From Hysterangium stoloniferum (lineage: Eukaryota > Basidiomycota > Agaricomycetes > Hysterangiales > Hysterangiaceae): DNA of 64,000 nucleotides. Position numbers and translations under genes: made by a program. The stretch lies in assembly GCA_015178975.1 (NCBI GenBank), contig WHVD01000234.1:39452-103451 (forward strand), read 5' to 3'. Of this stretch, positions 42,691-54,560 are shown piece by piece; position 1 is the first letter of the stretch; the number at the start of each line of letters is the position of its first letter. A model generated the notes under the pieces. The model worked only from the letters and a program-made list of their open reading frames with translations, made no database searches and had not been told where the DNA came from.

Positions 42691-43071
42691 CCCGTTCCAC
42701 CCTCCTCCAACTTCCCCCGGTCTGTCCAGTGGTCTACTGGGACATTATTCCCTGGAATACACTTTTATCTCAAACAGACAAACCACATTCGTGCAAAGTG
42801 GATGCTTATTACTCATGTTATACGTAACATTGACAATCCGCGAAGAAACAGGAAAATACCCATCAGAGATGACAATCACTTTCCACCTATTCATGCACAA
42901 CTGTTTAACTTTCCGTTCTAGAGATAGATGTAATTGGGCATCGCCCTCTTCAGAGAAACATTATTTTCCGCAAGAGCCCATCCGTTGCACTCGGATAAAA
43001 TCTATGTGAGCTATATAACTCAATTTATTGGAAGATCTAAGAAGAGCGTGGTTCATTTTCCAGCAGCCTAA
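42691..43071 (+). promoter_or_regulatory. LTR-C end and OF3 upstream region
   Basis: 42691-42730 still resembles the LTR-C variant. From about 42930 the sequence is similar to the reverse of 35461-35600, the region before OF3 (GGAGCGTGGTTCATTTTCCAGC-like, at 43050). Contains TATATAAC at about 43013, possibly a TATA element. Confidence 0.35.
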
Positions 43072-43690
43072 ATGAAGAAAATGAGGGAACGCACCCCCGC
43101 CGTTGCCTCTAGTGTCCCCACCATACACCTTCCCAGCCCGCTACGAGCCGTCATATCGGCATACGCCCGCTATGGTTTTGGCCACCAGCAGGGAGGGTTG
43201 GGACGGAAGGCAATGGCGCAGGGTAGTATTAGACCTCCGAAACCCCAGAGTGGCAAGTACAACGGGAATTGAAGATGGTGGATAACTGGTTGATCTTGCG
43301 TTATTGTTCAGACTTTTCATCGTCAATTTTTTTTCGTTCTCTTTGATTGTCCTGTTAAGAAAACGAGGGGAACGGAGGCATTAGTGAACCCAATTAAAGC
43401 CAACGATGAAAAGAAAAAACCATCGATCGATTCTTCGCACCTGCTTATAGGCACTGCCATCAAGTTCAACGTCTTTCACATATAATTCATCTTCTTGAAC
43501 AGCTACCGCACCACTATTTTCTACGGTAACAGACGGACTGGGTCCCGCTTTTTATGCACAGTCGAAACTAGCTCATGTGGGTCTTAGCCGACAAGGTACA
43601 AATACTGTGTGGAATGAGGCAAACAATGTTGTTGTGATACAAATCGGTAATGCTCATACCCCAAACGCGGGAACACTGCCAGATCGTTGC
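43072..43690 (+). pseudogene. OF3 copy with the clearest 5' exon
   Basis: Starts MKKMRERTPAVASSVPTIHL at 43072 and reads YGFGHQQGGLGRKAMAQGSI up to a likely donor at about 43253. An intron ends ..TTGTTCAG (about 43311). The core exon follows with VKKTRGTEALVNPIKANDEK-like and PSIDSSHLLIGTAIKFNVF sequence (43420-43475). Then the 3' part follows (TDWVPLFMHSRN-like and ACACTGCCAGATCG, about 43540-43690). Frames are broken between exons. It meets OF1 exon 5 of the next, opposite copy at about 43691. Confidence 0.5.
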
Positions 43691-45144
43691 ACTTCGTCCA
43701 TCAAAACATTCAAGCTCCGCACCAAACCCTCCTCGGGCATATAAAAAAAACCGTCTCAGAAATGGTCAAGAAGTCGTGGAGAGCAGGGATTGGGTTATCC
43801 TCTCGCACTAGCGTACAAGCAATTTCTGGTTCTGGAGATTGTGAAATTAACGACGATGAGCACCTTATTAGCTTCGAGGCGCCATTAAACACTAAATTGT
43901 CTGATTTCGGGTTCTGAAATACTATTCTGATAGCCGAATAATTTTGAGAAGATAGGTCCGCGATGGTGTAGCTGTGAACTCACTGCAGCTTTTTAACCCC
44001 GATGGCAACAATGATATTAATTCGAGCAATGTTTTCTGCCAGCAATGTGACATCCCTAAATAATCCATCGAGTTCATTTATAATCCATATATAAGTGATG
44101 TAGCGAGAAAAGTCGGCACACGCAAATGAATCGATGCTGGTCTGTAAAACGCCAAGCGCGAGATCCAATAGAGTTCCATAAATGCTGCGGAGCCAAGGAT
44201 CCTGTGTGAAACAGCAGGAGAAAATCGTTATTTGCGCGACAACCGGTTCCATGTGTCCAGATTGGTTTCGACCGTATCTGCATATATCCCATCTCAGCCA
44301 TTCTACAAAAACGGCAACGGTAAAACCTACGACATCATCCAAAATTTGAAATGGGTTTTAATCACATTGAGGTCCTCATGTGACAGGCCCCCTCCATCAT
44401 GCACCTCCCTAATAATGAAGGAGAAACAGACAGTAATAATAGAATATCGTAAAGTAGTTAGGGTGGCAGCCGACGGGCTACAGAGGTATTCTCCAAGGTG
44501 TGATATGAATATCGAGGCGACAGCATAGCAGTCCCCAGGAAGTTGGGACCCGACCAAGGCAGTGTAGAGCATAGGAACCATTTTAGCTGACTCATCCTCG
44601 ATAAACGCCATGAACTCGATTACACTCGCCATCACTACTATGACTCGGCCGATCTTCGCTTTTTCGCTAGTGTGAAGCCGGGATCTAAAGGCGGTATACG
44701 TATTCATGAGAAGCCATTTCCCCCAATATCGGATTTTACGCGGGTAAGATGGTCTTCATTAAAGTTATTTCAGCAGGCATTGAATGGCTTTTACCAGAAG
44801 CGAACATGCCTCAAGAGATCCACCCCCTCTTTAACGATTCTGCTCAATTGCCGCACAGTTAGCTGTTTGTTAAGCAATTTAGTCACCCTCATTTCCTCGC
44901 GTGTGGACCTAAGCCTTCGGGAAACTCTATCGTACTCCTCCACACCCCGTGCGTATACCAAGCACCTTCCAAGCAAAATGGCCATCTTGGTGCCATACAG
45001 TAGCTTCGTCCCGATCCGCTCTAACGCCAGACCACACAAATAACCGGGGCCGACTTCGACATCGGTTTGATTACGAATAGGCGGGCTTCGTCCACGCAGC
45101 AATGGCGTCTCTCTCAATGTCGGACATGCCTTGTTCAATGACAT
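43691..45144 (-). pseudogene. OF1 copy, exons 2-5
   Basis: Exon 2 is 45144-44791, short of its first part (TDVEVGPGYLCGLALERIG, KMAILLGRCLVYARGVEEYD, LRHVRFW). Exon 3 is 44707-44327 and open for 126 codons (NTYTAFRSRLHTSEKAKIG.. to ..HFKFWMMS). Intron 3 (GTAGGT..GCAG) follows, then exon 4 (about 44280-43985, ITIFSCCFTQDPWLRSIYG..) and exon 5 (43890-43691), truncated after ..KTVFFI. Exon 1 is replaced by an OF4 tail. Frames of exons 3 and 4 are intact. Confidence 0.65.
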
Positions 45145-45400
45145 TAGTTAAATGACGTCGGACAAACCTTACACAATGCGCTGGGTGAATGATCCCGTCA
45201 ATAGCAATCCATCCAGCATGAGGGAGCCATACTCTCCAAGATTGAGCCCCTTCCACCTTTCTTCCCACGAGATACATGGGGGATAGTCCGGATCTTCATT
45301 AGCGCCTTTAACATTACCATTATCCACATGCACAATATCATGACTGGCAGTTTGTGACTTGGGGCGGAAGGTCGTATTCGCCTTGGGAATGGTGGTCAGT
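45145..45400 (-). pseudogene. OF4 tail fragment joined to OF1
   Basis: Minus strand. Reads SQTASHDIVHVDNGNVKGAN-like, DYPPCISWEERWKGLNLG and GSLMLDGLLLTGSFTQRI, then passes into OF1 exon 2 at EQGMSDIERDAI. The OF4 tail therefore lies upstream of OF1 in the same orientation, as at 4520 and 60591. Confidence 0.6.
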
Positions 45401-45415
45401 ATATGGTGGCATTAA

Positions 45416-46788
45416 TTAAATGACGTTGGAAAAACCTTGCCCAATGCGCTGGACGAGTGATCCCATGAACAGTGAACCATCCAGCATGAGGGGGCCATAT
45501 TCTCTAAGGCCGACTCCCTTTCCCTTGTCTTTCCCGCGAGATGCGTGGTGTAGAGTCGGGATCTGCGTCAGTGCCCTTGACGCTACCGTTATCCACAGCG
45601 GGTAGGCAATCAGCTGCATTGGTGCCCTCGATGTTACCGTCATCCATAGCGGGTGCGTGATCAGCCGCATCGGGCCTTCGATGTTTCCGTCATCTACAGC
45701 CGGTGTGTGATCAGCCGCACGCTCACCTCTGACGTGCGCCTTTTGAAGACGAGAGTGTGCGAAGTACACGATGACGCCGAGCAGCGTGAATACCAGAGCG
45801 ATGTGTATCAAGGCAATACAGGCGCTGCCAATCACCGTAGGATGTCTAGAAAATCATTGTCAAGTATATAACTATTCGTCGCTCCATATAATACTCACCG
45901 TTGCTTGAGCTCACGACAGATCGTCTCCTCGATGTGTACACGCAGCGCGTGTGACACGTGCGCGACGCTGCTGGGTTCTGCCTCCGAATGGCTTTCTCAT
46001 CAACACCGTTGCAAGGCTGCCTTTTGAGAATGGATGCAGTCTAATGGGAAGGCAACCGGTAAGTGACAAAATAGCAGGCAACAAATAAGAGCCACTGCCA
46101 CTCACACATCGCTGTAACAAACCAAATACAAGGAGTGTTTCATGTCACTCACGTGAAGGCAACCAAATAATCCTGCCGCCTGCTCCAGGTTCAACTTGAG
46201 GTTTGCAAATAACTTGAATCCTGTGATAGTAGCCAAGACGGGACTAAAAGACCTGTTGAAACCCGGGAGCTGGTAGCCAAGGAATATAGACATATCAGTC
46301 AGTGTATCCAACACCTTGAACTGGGTATCCAAGACGTAGTGGTGAAGGATAAATGATAATAATCTTTGCGAGGCGGTGTTGACATAGGTGCTGTGGCAGT
46401 AATGTGAGTATGGGGAGTATGGTGGAGGAGGTGGCAATGTGAGAAAGCAGGGTAGATACACGTGCTGAGCATTTGAGATGCTGCCTGCGAATATCCGAGT
46501 GGAAATGGAAATAATGCCTGGAACCATGGATAGCATGAGGTTCAACTTTGTCATCAACAGACATAGGAACACCCATGGGAGTATCAAGGCCGTCAGAGTG
46601 ATCCCACTTAGGACCAATATGGGTTTGGTGAAAGCGAGGGGCTTCATCGTCATTGTAGAAGTGATGATTTTATTCAAGTGCTTGGATTCGGTGGTAGTGG
46701 AGAATAAACCTGGGGTGGTAAGGAATGAGGCTAAACCAATGGGCGATATTATAGTGCCAAAAATATCACCAATTGCATTAAGAACCAT
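45416..46788 (-). pseudogene. OF4 copy, nearly full length
   Basis: Exon 1 (46788 to about 46462) starts MVLNAIGDIFGTIISPIGLA, with a membrane segment KPILVLSGITLTALILPWVF. An intron (GTATCT..CACAG, about 46461-46397) follows. Exon 2 reads ASQRLLSFILHHYVLDTQFK, LGYQLPGFNRSFSPVLATIT, AGLFGCLH. The next exon (about 46112-45904) has LATVLMRKPFGG, then a one-base insertion (GGCAGAACCC against GGCAGACCC at 12045), then VHIEETICRELKQR. An intron (about 45901-45846, GTGAGT..TTCTAG) follows. The last exon has a second membrane segment (IALIHIALVFTLLGVIVYFA) and repeats of ADHTPAVDDGNIEG, ending GEYGPLMLDG-like..QGFSNVI. The single insertion is the main defect seen. Role unknown. Confidence 0.6.
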
Positions 46789-47110
46789 GCATCTGAACTT
46801 GGAATATCAAGAAATTCTGGGCAATTGTACAGATTTTTATTCAGGCAATGAATAGTAATTGTCGAGTGTCCCACAAAGCTTGACGCATTTTCTGAAGACA
46901 GATCAAGCTATAAAATTCCACTTACTTTCTACTAAGGAATATTATGGGTTGGATTAATTATTAGAATGAAGAAGGGAGGTGGATGTGAAGCACTAGAAGT
47001 GCAGACACAGACACAGACATGAATGAGCGAACGATAGATTCACCAGCGCTCACTGCGGACCCACAATGGTAAACAACCTAGCTACTGTGCTGAGTCACTA
47101 AATCTAACAT
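46789..47110 (-). promoter_or_regulatory. OF4 upstream region
   Basis: Reverse of the region before the OF4 start at 40373 (about 40190-40372): matches include GCCCAG.ATTTC.TGAT.TTCCAAGTTC, GACAATTACTATTCATTGCCTG and GCTTGATCT. The TATAAATA of the other copy is not conserved exactly. No gene. Confidence 0.4.
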
Positions 47111-47818
47111 TACTGTCAATGCACAAACTACAGGAGGATGGAATGGAAGGCAATGGCACAGGGGTGGCATTAGACCGCCGAAAGGTTACAGTGGTCAGTA
47201 CAACGGGAATTGGAGTTGTGGATAATGGGATTTTTTACGTTCTTGTACAGACTTTTCATGTTCTGTCTCTTTTTCGTTCTTCTTGACCTCAACTCTAAAC
47301 AAAAGACTATCCATGCGCTCTTTGGTTGTCCTGAAAGAAGACAAAGCGAAGCGACGGGTTGGTCAACCCAATTAAAGCCAACGACGTAAAGAAAACAATC
47401 CATCGATCCTATGTCACTACCTATAGGCATTGCCATCAAACTCAACGTCTTTCCCGTAGAGTTAATCCTCCCAACACCTTTCGCATCAATATTTTGTACG
47501 GTAACAGACGCCCTGTTCCCATACGTCGAATTATTGATAGGCCTGCACCGGACTGTCGTTGTAGCCTCCCACTGGAATGAAAAGACGCGCTGGGTCTCGT
47601 TTTATATGTGCGGTCGAAACGACCTCATCAGGGTCTCAGCTGACGCGTTAAAAACACTAATTGTAATGGGCGAGACGAAAGGAAAAGATGAAGAAGTATA
47701 TTCAAAACTGCAGGAAGGTAAAGTCCGCAGTGCAGGGGGTGCGGAAAGAGACAATGGCTTGATTTCCAGTCCTTTTATGGGCACCGTTTGCAGTGTGGCT
47801 TTTATTTTGCTTTTTTAG
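47111..47818 (+). pseudogene. OF3 copy with the longest core frame
   Basis: The 5' exon end (GWNGRQWHRGGIRPPKGY-like) is at 47130-47190. An intron (47192-47248, GTCAGT..TACAG) is followed by LDLNSKQKTIHALFGCPERR. A core frame of 135 codons (47411-47818) contains LPIGIAIKLNVFPVELI, FCTVTDALFPYVELLIGLHR, EKTRWVSFYMCGRNDLIRVS, MGETKGKDEEVYSKLQEGK and a hydrophobic end MGTVCSVAFILLF. A stop at about 47390 (ACGTAAAG) separates the two halves. No known domain. Confidence 0.55.
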
Positions 47819-47899
47819 CAGGGGTCATAGCCAGACAATGTTGTTGTGGCGTCGCTCATTGTCCTATAAATAAAACGAAGAGAATGAGTGAAGCATTCC
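47819..47899. other. OF3-OF2 convergent gap
   Basis: Short spacer between the 3' ends of OF3 (plus) and OF2 (minus), AT-rich (CCTATAAATAAAACG). It probably holds both polyadenylation regions. Confidence 0.35.
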
Positions 47900-48815
47900 C
47901 GCACCTACTTGTGAGCTCCCAAATCAAGCTCGGCCTCTTCCACTTTTAATTGATTTCCTTCCCATCCAAGTTCAATGTCCTCTCTCTTCTCACGCTCGTC
48001 GCGTTATTGATAGGCTCCATCTTGGACCACGTCCTCCTACTCTCCCAACCAATCTCGCCAAACCCAAACTTGTCCCTTCAAAGTACGCGACGATGTCTAT
48101 TTCCACGAATCTCGTCGAGCAATCGCTGACCCAGTGTTACTTGCGAGGGAACGGATCGAGCTTGTACGTCGAGGGGGATCACAGCAGGGTGGATCAGTTG
48201 TAACGGCGGGTGTGGCGGCGTGAACAACGTCTCGAATGTCGACGGGACTGACTGCTTTGGCGTTTGAGGACAGGGTGGATGATCTGTTTCGGAGGCTTAT
48301 GATCCCGTTGAGTGTAAGTGGCAAGCGAGAGAGTTTCTGGGTGTCAAAATTCATGGGCAGTAGCAGCAACAATGATCCTTGTACCTTTCTGCTTCCTTTT
48401 TCTCCTTCTCTGGGCATTTCGCGGATGTCTGCCGCCAAGATTAGGAAAACCAACGTATCTCATGAGCTTTTGGGTACGAGTCGGTCGGCGCTCTTGGACA
48501 TGTTGAAGTGACGAGCGAGAGAGCTACCGGTCGTCGACATCCACGAGCGACTGCGGCAACTGTGATGCTTCCTCTAGATATTCAAACTAACTGGTATGCC
48601 TGTACCCTCTTGTCTTAGTGCATCTGTTGCATCTCTTTCTTATCTCCTTCTCTGGACTTTACGCGGGTTTCGACGAGACACGCTGCTTAAACGAAAAATT
48701 TTCTGGTTCGTTGTCAACTATTAGTAGGTGCTGTGACTGTTACGGGAAGACATTTTCTTGTTCGGCCGTGGGACAGTGTTTTGCAATGAGGGTTAGGCTT
48801 TGGGCCTAGCCCCAA
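47900..48815 (-). pseudogene. OF2 copy, both modules
   Basis: Minus strand. N-terminus near 48780 (inverse of AGCCCAAAGCCTAACCC..CACTGTCCCACGGCCG). First module at about 48590-48480 (LEEASQLPQSLVDVDDR-like, DMSKSADRLVPKSS-like). Second module 48453-48097 (LAADIREMPREGEKGSRKVQG, LLPMNFDTQKLSRLPLTLN, VVHAATPAVTTDPPCC). It ends with the inverse of CTCTTCCACTTTTAATTG at 47935. A frameshift after ..LRNR (about 48310) breaks the frame relative to 34275-34838. Confidence 0.55.
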
Positions 48816-48929
48816 CTCGTGAATATACCTTATCGAAGGCGAGGCGCGACAAAACTGGCCCAACTACAGAAATGAAGAAGAAATGCTAGTCAGTTTGAAT
48901 AGCATGAATTAAACTCGTCAACCAAGACG

Positions 48930-49300
48930 CAAATCCTATGGGGGGCTGACTGCCCTATCGGCAGGGAACTGGAGGCACCCAGCGTTTGTGCAGATCTTAG
49001 TCACTGGCTGTGCGACCTTGTGGGATTAAGCAGAGCGCCGCCAGCCTGACACCTGGGTACACCAGGATCGACAGGTCAAGTGGACGCAGCTCGGATCGGG
49101 TAACCGGGCACCTAGCGGACAGGCCTGATCAGGATTTTCGGATTTATCCGACACTTCTACCTCCACTTTCTTCGCATGCGAACACGGTTCTCTGTGCAGA
49201 CCTTCTGAGTATGGATTTACCCTTAAATGATCCATCGATGTATGATCTTTAATGAATTTGAAAAGTTTATTTTCCAACCGAGCGCTCAATTATCTAAGCG
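48930..49300 (-). repeat. Spacers F and R, inverted
   Basis: F (49150-48930: inverse of CTGATCAGGCCTGTCCGCTAGG, GTACCCAGGTGTCAGGCTGG, GCCTCCAGTTCCCTGCCGA) and R (49300-49160). Mirror image of 52580-53000 around the junction at 50998. Confidence 0.65.
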
Positions 49301-49501
49301 TGCTTGCTGTCCAAGAACAGGGGTAAGAGGGCAAAGTTCCAAGTCATAGGGGTAGCAATCTTGAACCATCCTTTGATCACTTTAAGGACTGAGGAAAGCA
49401 ACCTTCGCATATCATACTTTGCGTTACTCTTCGAAGAATCTTAAATAGTCAAACGACATTCAGGTAATGAGTAAATATGTTAGTCATATAGAACAGTCTA
49501 G
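49301..49501. other. OF1-R spacer
   Basis: Shared with 52396-52580 in inverted orientation (AAGTATGATATGCGAAGG, GTTCCAAGTCATAGGGGTAG). No gene. Confidence 0.45.
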
Positions 49502-50997
49502 TCACAATGCCCGTCCGTGCCTCTCCAAAAGGGATGAATAGTCTGTGTTGGAACTTGGGGATTCCCCTACAAACGGAGTCGCAAGCAGACAGAGGATGGA
49601 ATGTACGTCGTTCATCAAAAAACTCAAGCTCATCGCCGAACCCTCCTCCTCGGGCATATATACAATCCTCTTAGAAAGGTCCAGGAAGTCGTGAAGGGGA
49701 GGGATTGGATTATTCTCTCTCACTGCCGTGAACACAATTTCGGGTTCTGGAGATTGTGAAATTAATGATAACGAGCCCCTTAATAGCCTCCAGGCGCCAT
49801 AAAACACTGAAATATCTGATTTCGGGCGCTGAATTAGTAGTCTGATAGCCGAATAATATTGAGAAGACAGGTCCGCGATGGTGTAGCTGTGGACTTACTG
49901 CAGCATTTTAACCTCGATGGAAACAATGATATTAATTCGATCAATGTTTTCTGCCAGCAATGTGACATCCATAAATAATCTATCGAGTTCATTGATAATG
50001 CATATATAAGTGACGTAGCTAGAAGAGTCGGCACACGCAAATGAATCTATCTTGGTCTGTAAAATGTCAAGCGCGATATCCAGTAGCGTTCCATAAATGC
50101 TGCGGAGCCAATGATCCTGTGTGAAACAGCAGGAGAAAATCGATATTTGCTCGTAAATCAGTTCCATGTGTCCAGGTTGGTTTCGATCGTATCTGCATAT
50201 TTTTCATTTCGGCCATTCTCCAAAAACGGCAACGGTAAAACTTACGACATCCTCCAGAATTTCAAATAGTTTTTAATCACATTGAGGTCCTCATGTGACA
50301 GGTGCTGTGCGGCATGCACCCCCCTAATAATGGAGGAGAGACAGGCAGTAATAATAGAATATTCTAAAGTGGTGAGAGTGGCAGCCGACGGGCTACAAAG
50401 TTACTCGCCAAGGTGTGATATGAATTTCGAGGCGACAGCATAACAATCCCTAGGAAGTTGCGAGCCGACCAGGGCAGTGTAGAACACAGCAACCATTTTA
50501 GCTGGCACATGCTGGAACTGTGCCATGAATTGGATCAAATACGCCATCACTACTATGACTCTGCCGATCCTCACTTCTTCGCCAGTGCCAAGCGGGGATC
50601 CAAACGCGTTATACGTATTCATGAGGAGCAATATCGCCCGATATCGGATTTTACGCGGGTAAGATGGTCTTCATTAAAATGATTTCAGCATGCAATGAAT
50701 GGCCATCATCAGAAGCGAACATGCCTCAAGAGATCCACCCCCTCTTTAACGATTCTGCTCAATTTCCGCACAGTTAGCTGTTCGTTAAGCAGTCTAGTCG
50801 TCGTCGTTTCTTCGAGCGTGTACATCAGCCTTCGGGCAACTCGTTGGTATTCCTCCACACGTCGCGTGTAGTAGAAGCACTTTCCAACCAAAATGGAAAT
50901 CTTGGTGCGATACAATAGCTTCGTCCCGATTCGCTCTAATGCCAGACCACAAAAGTAACCGGGGCCGACTTCGACGTCCGTTGCATTACGGATCGGG
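49502..50997 (-). pseudogene. OF1 copy, left arm of the palindrome
   Basis: Exon 2 from 50997 (inside the exon, RNATDVEVGPGYFCGLALERIG) to about 50709 (LLRHVRF). Exon 3 about 50660-50250, starting in frame at MNTYNAFGSPLGTGEEVRIG; a stop at 50401 (..HLGE then TAA for Y) breaks it. Exon 4 about 50200-49905 (QISIFSCCFTQDHWLRSIYG). Exon 5 about 49850-49505 (SLISQSPEPEIVFTAVREN..). Exon 1 and the first part of exon 2 are missing because the right arm begins there. Confidence 0.65.
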
Positions 50998-52396
50998 ACG
51001 AAGCTACTGTACGGCACCAAGATCTCCATTGTGATTGGAAAGTGCTTGTACTACACGCGACGTGTGGAGGAGTACCAAAGAGTTGCCGAAATGGTCGTGT
51101 TCGCTCCCGAGGAATTGACGACGACTGGGCTGCTTGACGAACGGCTGACTGTGCGGCAATTGAGCAGAATCGTTCAAGAGGGGGTGGATCTCTTGAGGCA
51201 TGTACGCTTCTGATGATGGCCATTCATTACATGCTGAAATCATTTGAATGAAGACCATCTTACCCGCGTAAAATCCGATAATCGGGCGAGTCGCCTTCTT
51301 ACGAATACCTATACCGCCTGTAGATCCCTGCTTGGCACTAGCGAAGAAGCGAGGATCGGCAGAGTCATAGTAGTTATGGCGCGTGTAATGGATCTCATGG
51401 CGTTTTTCGACAATTCGCCACCTAAAATGGTTCCTATGCTCTACACTTCCCTGGTCGGGTCGCAACTTCCTGGGGACTGCTATGCTGTCGCCTCATATCA
51501 CACCTTTGCGAATACCTCTTTAGTTTGTCGACTGCCAGACTTCCCACTTTAGAATATTCTATTATTACTGCTTCTTTCTCCTACATTATTAGGGAGGTGC
51601 ATGATGGACGGGGCCTGTCACATGAGGACCTCAATGTCATTAAAACCTATTTCAAATTCTGGATAATGTCGTAGGTTTTACCGTTGCCATTTTAGGAGAA
51701 TGGCTGAAATAGGCTATATGTAGATACGATCGAACCCAATCTGGACACATGGCCCTGGTTGAAACGCAAATATGGATTTTCTCCCGCTGTTTCACACAGG
51801 ATCCTTTGTTTTGTAGCATTTATGGAATTCTATTGGATATCACGCTTGGCGTTTTACAGACCAACATCGATTCATTTGCGTGTACAGACTTTCCTCGCTC
51901 CACCACTCATATATGGATAGATGAACTCGATGCATTATTTGAGGATGTCACATTGATGGCAGAAAACATTGATCGAATTAATATCATTGTTTCCATCGGG
52001 GTTAAAATGCTGCAGTGAGTCCACAGTTACACCATCGCGGACCTGTCGTCTCAAAAATGATTCGGCAATCAGAATGCTAATTCAGAAGCCAAAACCAACC
52101 ACTTCATTACTTTGTGGCGCCTCAATGCTAATAACGAGCTCATCGTCGTTAATTTCACGATGTCGAGAACCTGAAATTGCGTGTACGGCAGTGCGAGAGG
52201 ATAACCCAATCCCTGCTCTTCACAACTTCCTGGACCTTTCTAAGAGGATTGTCTATATGTCTTGGGAGGAGATATTCGTGACTGGCTTGAGATACGGAGT
52301 ACAATCCCTCCTCTGTCTGCTTGCGACTCCATCTGTCGGGATCTCACCAAGTTCCAACACAACTATCCCTCTTGAAGATGCACGGACGGACATGTA
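50998..52396 (+). pseudogene. OF1 copy, right arm of the palindrome
   Basis: Starts within exon 2 at IGTKLLYGTKISIVIGKCL (50992-51050) and ends the exon LLRHVRF at 51213. Exon 3 (51262-51660) is frameshifted and short of about 60 bp after ..CYAVAS. Exon 4 (about 51725-52013) is open (QIWIFSRCFTQDP.., SIGVKMLQ). Intron 4 is 52014-52068. Exon 5 (52069-52396) is open in part (QKPKPTTSLLCGASMLI.., ISPSSNTTIPL). It diverges clearly from the left arm, so the palindrome is not recent or was made from two different copies. Confidence 0.65.
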
Positions 52397-53000
52397 ACTA
52401 GACTGTTCCATACACCTAACGGATTTACTCATTGCCTGGATGTCGTTTGACCTATTTAAGAGTCTTCGAAGAGTAACGCAAAGTATGATATGCGAAGGAT
52501 TGCTTTCTCAGGCCTTAAAGGGCTCAAACGATGGTTTAAGATTTCTATCCTTATGACTCGGAACTTTGCCTTCTTACAACTGCTCTTTCACAGCAAGCAA
52601 CCTGAGATAATCGAGCTTTCCGTGGGGAATAAACCTGTCAACTTCACTAAAGATTATATAACGATCTATGACTTAGGGGTGAATCCATACTCATAGCGTC
52701 TGTATAGAGAGCCGTGCTAGGATGCGCAGAAAGTGGAGGGAGAAGTGTGGGATAAATCCGAAAATCCTAATCATGGCTGTCCGCTAGGTACCCCGATCCC
52801 GGCTGCTCAAGTCCTGAGCTGGCGTCCCTTCGACTTGTCGATCCTGGTGTACCCAGGTGTCATGCTGGCGGCGTTCTGCTTATAATACCACATAAACTAC
52901 AAGATCACACAGCTAGATCCAGCCTGACTAAGATCTGCGCAGATGCTGGCAGCCTCCAGTTCCCTGCCAATAGGGCAGTCAGCTCCCCAGCCCCGACCTT
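52397..53000 (+). repeat. Spacer, R and F
   Basis: 52397-52580 is the OF1-R spacer, 52580-52739 is R (TTTCCGTGGGGAATAAACC), and 52740-53000 is F (GGATAAATCCGAAAATCCTAATCATGG, CTCAAGTCCTGAGCTGGCGTCC). It mirrors 48930-49501. Confidence 0.6.
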
Positions 53001-53009
53001 ATTTATGAC

Positions 53010-53400
53010 TGATCCTGAATTTTAGGTAGCCAGTTCAGTTTGTATATTCATTATAATTACTTTCGAGAAAATTAAAGATTATAAAATTAGCACTGGCAGT
53101 GTAAATCAAGTCTTCTCCAAGGTGAGAAAGGATTCCTATTTAATATGGAGTCCGAATATGAAGACCATACTCGAATCACTAAATCCTTGGAAACTCGTTA
53201 CTTACTGCCTGCTGCGCGCAGATTCGGGAGCCCCTAAACCGGAAGAGTTACAAATTGACGAGGCCTAGGAGCTTCGGAAGAAAAGAGCCTAGAACTAAAT
53301 TATGTTGCGCATTGAAGACGAACCGAGGGTAGTAAATATGGTGAATGACGATCTAAGGGAGGGACGGGACAAGTTGAAAACAGCAGACAGCATGTGTTTA
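53010..53400. repeat. Repeat J, opposite orientation to 15670-16060
   Basis: Shared blocks include CCAGTTCAGTTTGTATATTCATTAT, TCGAGAAAATTAAAGATTAT, GGGAGCCCCTAAACC and CCGAGGGTAGTAAATATGG. It follows spacer F here, and in the other copy lies beside the OF2 remnant at 16066. Non-coding. Confidence 0.45.
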
Positions 53401-53529
53401 ACCAATAATCGAACAATGTTATTGTCAGCACTTGTTTGAATGCGCTATGACGGAACCGGTATTATCGAATATAAATCCCCCCACATGGATTCGATCAGAT
53501 TGAAACTATTAGAAGTAGATTATTTTATA
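53401..53529. other. Spacer
   Basis: No recognisable content between repeat J and the Copia fragment. Confidence 0.3.
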
Positions 53530-54560
53530 GAAGACACAAACCATCTCAGCCCATTAATGTGATGACGAGGTGTTTGACATCATGTCCACAACGATCGACT
53601 GTGAATTGGACACAGTGAACGAAATCGTCAATGAATTTCTTCAAATTGAAACCAAAAAAGAAGATCATCCCACATTCTCAGAAGGCTCAGCATTTTATGG
53701 AAGGAGAGGCAGGTATGTATTCAGGTCCTCACAATGTGCACAAGGAATGGGAAATAAATTGCCAAAAACTATATATGATTTCATGGCCAATGAACTTAAT
53801 TGAAGGTGTTGGGGTTATGACATCGCAGTATTTTAAGATGTGGGAAGATGGAATTTGGGCTGTAGTGGGTTTCTGGGTGGACGATGCAACATCAGTGGGG
53901 GATGAGGATCGGCTTCTGCTGGGGCCGGGGGGTGCAATTGGTGATCGATTTGGAATTTCGAGCGACGGTGAGGCCCACTGGATTTGTGAATGAGTATCTG
54001 GTATGACGAGAAGTCTAAATCGGTTTATATCTCCCTATATCCCGGGAAAATGCAACATACTGAATTTTAAACCAACGTGATCTCCTATCTCACTTGGAAT
54101 TGATTTTAGTTCCATCGCACGGTTAGAAACTCGTGAGGTAAAATAAGAGACAACTAAACGAGAGGTTATTGGAAGTCTTATGTTCACAGTTGTCCTATCG
54201 TGTCCTTTATCGCTTATTCAGTCAATATACTATCTCAGTATTCATCTAATCCTGCTCTTGCCGATTGGAATCTCTCCAAATGAATATCCGTTTACGACTA
54301 GAGCAAGAATTACGTTTAAGAGGAAATTGATACTTACAGAGATATTCAGATGGGGATTTTGCAGGGGATTGTGAGGATAGGTGATCGACGAGAGGATACA
54401 CAATCTTTCTTGGAGCGGGAACCTGTGTCTTGGTCATCCAGATAATCCCATGGCACTTTCAGAAGCCCTCGCGAAGTTGGATAAGACACTTCTTAGAAGA
54501 ACTCAATATCATACTTGACAAAATCATTATCCCCATCGACACACATGTATTATACGCATC
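53530..54560 (+). pseudogene. Copia RT/RNase H fragment (OF1-linked family)
   Basis: RT: QKLYMISWPMN.. (53760), then MWEDGIWAVVGFWVDDATSVGDEDRL (53839-53910); the XDD-type catalytic pair is retained. Next FGISSDGEAHWI and SGMTRSLNRFISL-like sequence. The linker and TTKREVIGSLMF.. are at 54150-54185. RNase H has YSDGDFAGD-like (54335) and DERI..FLGAGTCVLV sequence, then WIRHFLEELNIIL (54475-54515). Stops are frequent. Same extent as 2354-3390. Confidence 0.8.
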
